A stretch of 5,519 nt of DNA from Acidobacteriaceae bacterium (GTDB lineage: Bacteria; Acidobacteriota; Terriglobia; Bryobacterales; Bryobacteraceae). The stretch covers positions 1-5,519 of the forward strand of contig JAFAQG010000035.1 in assembly GCA_019246575.1 (NCBI GenBank). The letters are read 5' to 3'. The notes under the pieces are model-generated. The model ran no database searches and was not told where the DNA came from. It saw only the letters and a program-made list of their open reading frames with translations. Made by a program: the position numbers and the translations under genes. Shown here one piece after another: positions 4,667 through 5,519 of the stretch; position 1 is the first letter of the stretch; every line of letters begins with the position of its first letter.

Positions 4667-5519
4667 TGAAAACCGCAGTCGCCTGGCGCGCCGCTTACGC
4701 GACGGATCCGGGGCTCGAACGCGGTGTCAACGAAGATCGCGTTCTGGTCGATGAATCTCGCGGCATCTTCCTGGTCGTGGATGGCATGGGAGGCCGTGCC
4801 GCGGGCGAGACTGCAGCCGAAACGGCGGTCCGCAGTATCTCGGAGCAATTCACCGGTGCGGGTGCCGACGTCGAACAGAGGATCCGTCTCGCTATCACGC
4901 AGGCAAACAACCGGATTTATGAACTCGCCCAGAGCGACCAGACTTACTCCGGTATGGCTTGCGTCCTGACCTTAGTTGCCCTTGAGGATCAGCAGGTCAC
5001 CGTAGGGCATGTGGGCGACACCCGCCTGTACCTGATTTGGAACGGCAACGTCCGTAAGATTACTTCGGACCATTCCCCCGTCGGCGAACAGGAACAGCAA
5101 GGCGAGCTGACCGAAGAACAAGCGATGCGCCACCCTCGCCGGAACGAGGTGTTTCGCGACGTCGGCTCCCGCCTGCATAACCCCGACGACCCCAACTTTA
5201 TCGAAGTGAGACAGTTCCCCTTCCGGCCCGACGCAGCGATGTTGTTGTGCAGCGACGGACTGACGGACGTGCTGACCTCATCTCAGATCATGACGATTGT
5301 CGAGCAGTACGACGGCAATCCGGACAGCGTCGCACGGGAGTTGGTGCGAGCGGCCAATCAGGCGGGAGGACTGGACAACATCAGCGTCGTCTTCATCGCC
5401 GGACCGGAGTTCCTGGGCAGTCGTTCGAACACGCTCGTCGACATGCGACCACGTCACGCCGCCACGCGCGCCAGCAGAACGAATGTTCCGTGGCGGCGAA
5501 TGGCCCTGAGCGTATTCTG
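4666..5519 (+). CDS. PP2C-type Ser/Thr protein phosphatase, truncated by the window edge
   Basis: Metal-dependent (PPM/PP2C) phosphatase that would remove phosphate from Ser/Thr, the counterpart of Hanks-type kinases. The 284 visible residues include a full catalytic domain: RGVNEDR (19-25), VVDGMGGRAAGE (37-48), GHVGDTRLY (114-122), SDHS (134-137), LLCSDGLTD (193-201) and GGLDNIS (234-240). The metal-binding Asp residues (39, 118, 197, 237) are all present. The usual GTT after the second helix is here SGMAC (95-99). The domain ends near residue 246 ('VVFIAG'). A basic, low-complexity linker and 'WRRMALSVF' follow, which may be the start of a membrane helix, so the protein is probably longer and membrane-bound; this cannot be seen. 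The start at 4666 overlaps the mini-protein stop (TGATG) and the nearest GGAG is about 15 bases away, so translation is probably coupled. The frame is open to the end. Confidence 0.9.
   Translation, partial: MKTAVAWRAAYATDPGLERGVNEDRVLVDESRGIFLVVDGMGGRAAGETAAETAVRSISEQFTGAGADVEQRIRLAITQANNRIYELAQSDQTYSGMACVLTLVALEDQQVTVGHVGDTRLYLIWNGNVRKITSDHSPVGEQEQQGELTEEQAMRHPRRNEVFRDVGSRLHNPDDPNFIEVRQFPFRPDAAMLLCSDGLTDVLTSSQIMTIVEQYDGNPDSVARELVRAANQAGGLDNISVVFIAGPEFLGSRSNTLVDMRPRHAATRASRTNVPWRRMALSVF

Noticed and set aside
1..5519. CRISPR array, tRNA, transposase or phage-like system
   Set aside because: No regularly spaced repeats, cloverleaf-like sequences or mobile-element proteins were seen on either strand.

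Overview
The window looks like a piece of a GC-rich bacterial chromosome, most probably from an acidobacterium of the Solibacter/Bryobacter type. This is inferred from the protein styles: a DUF1111-type di-haem cytochrome, an exported STN-like protein with an 'RPLAAAALELEHKYG…YEDPPY' N-terminus, and an FHA plus PP2C cluster. No rRNA or other marker gene is present to prove it. I see no tRNA, CRISPR array, transposase or phage gene.

Left part (1-2069), all on the minus strand. In transcription order it holds a broken gene for a Cys/Trp/Gly-rich, probably secreted protein (2069-1298), then an apparently intact exported STN-like protein (1329-457), then a headless, frameshifted fragment of an ECF-type RNA polymerase sigma factor (about 374 to beyond base 1). 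The two broken genes carry four reading-frame breaks. Each is in the direction expected from loss of one base, which suggests either real decay or a systematic deletion error in the assembly. The sigma fragment also lacks region 2.1-2.3, and simple base-calling errors cannot explain that.

Middle (2039-2254) is an AT-rich divergent control region. It has a TTGACA/TAAAAA promoter candidate pointing right, flanked symmetrically by two pairs of TTTAC half-sites that look like an operator. A short leader hairpin and a good ribosome binding site follow.

Right part (2255-5519), all on the plus strand and intact. First comes a monocistronic-looking periplasmic di-haem c-type cytochrome (DUF1111/thiol oxidoreductase family). 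After a 106-base gap comes a tightly coupled set: an FHA-domain protein, a 32-residue single-span membrane protein, and a PP2C-type Ser/Thr protein phosphatase that runs off the right edge. Start and stop codons overlap by one base at both junctions (TAATG and TGATG), so the three are probably translated together. They form a phospho-signalling unit: the FHA protein reads phosphothreonine and the PP2C removes phosphates. A partner kinase may lie beyond the right edge, but it is not visible here.

The least explained signals are the coupled mini membrane protein, the symmetric TTTAC array over the cytochrome promoter, and the decayed sigma/exported-protein block.
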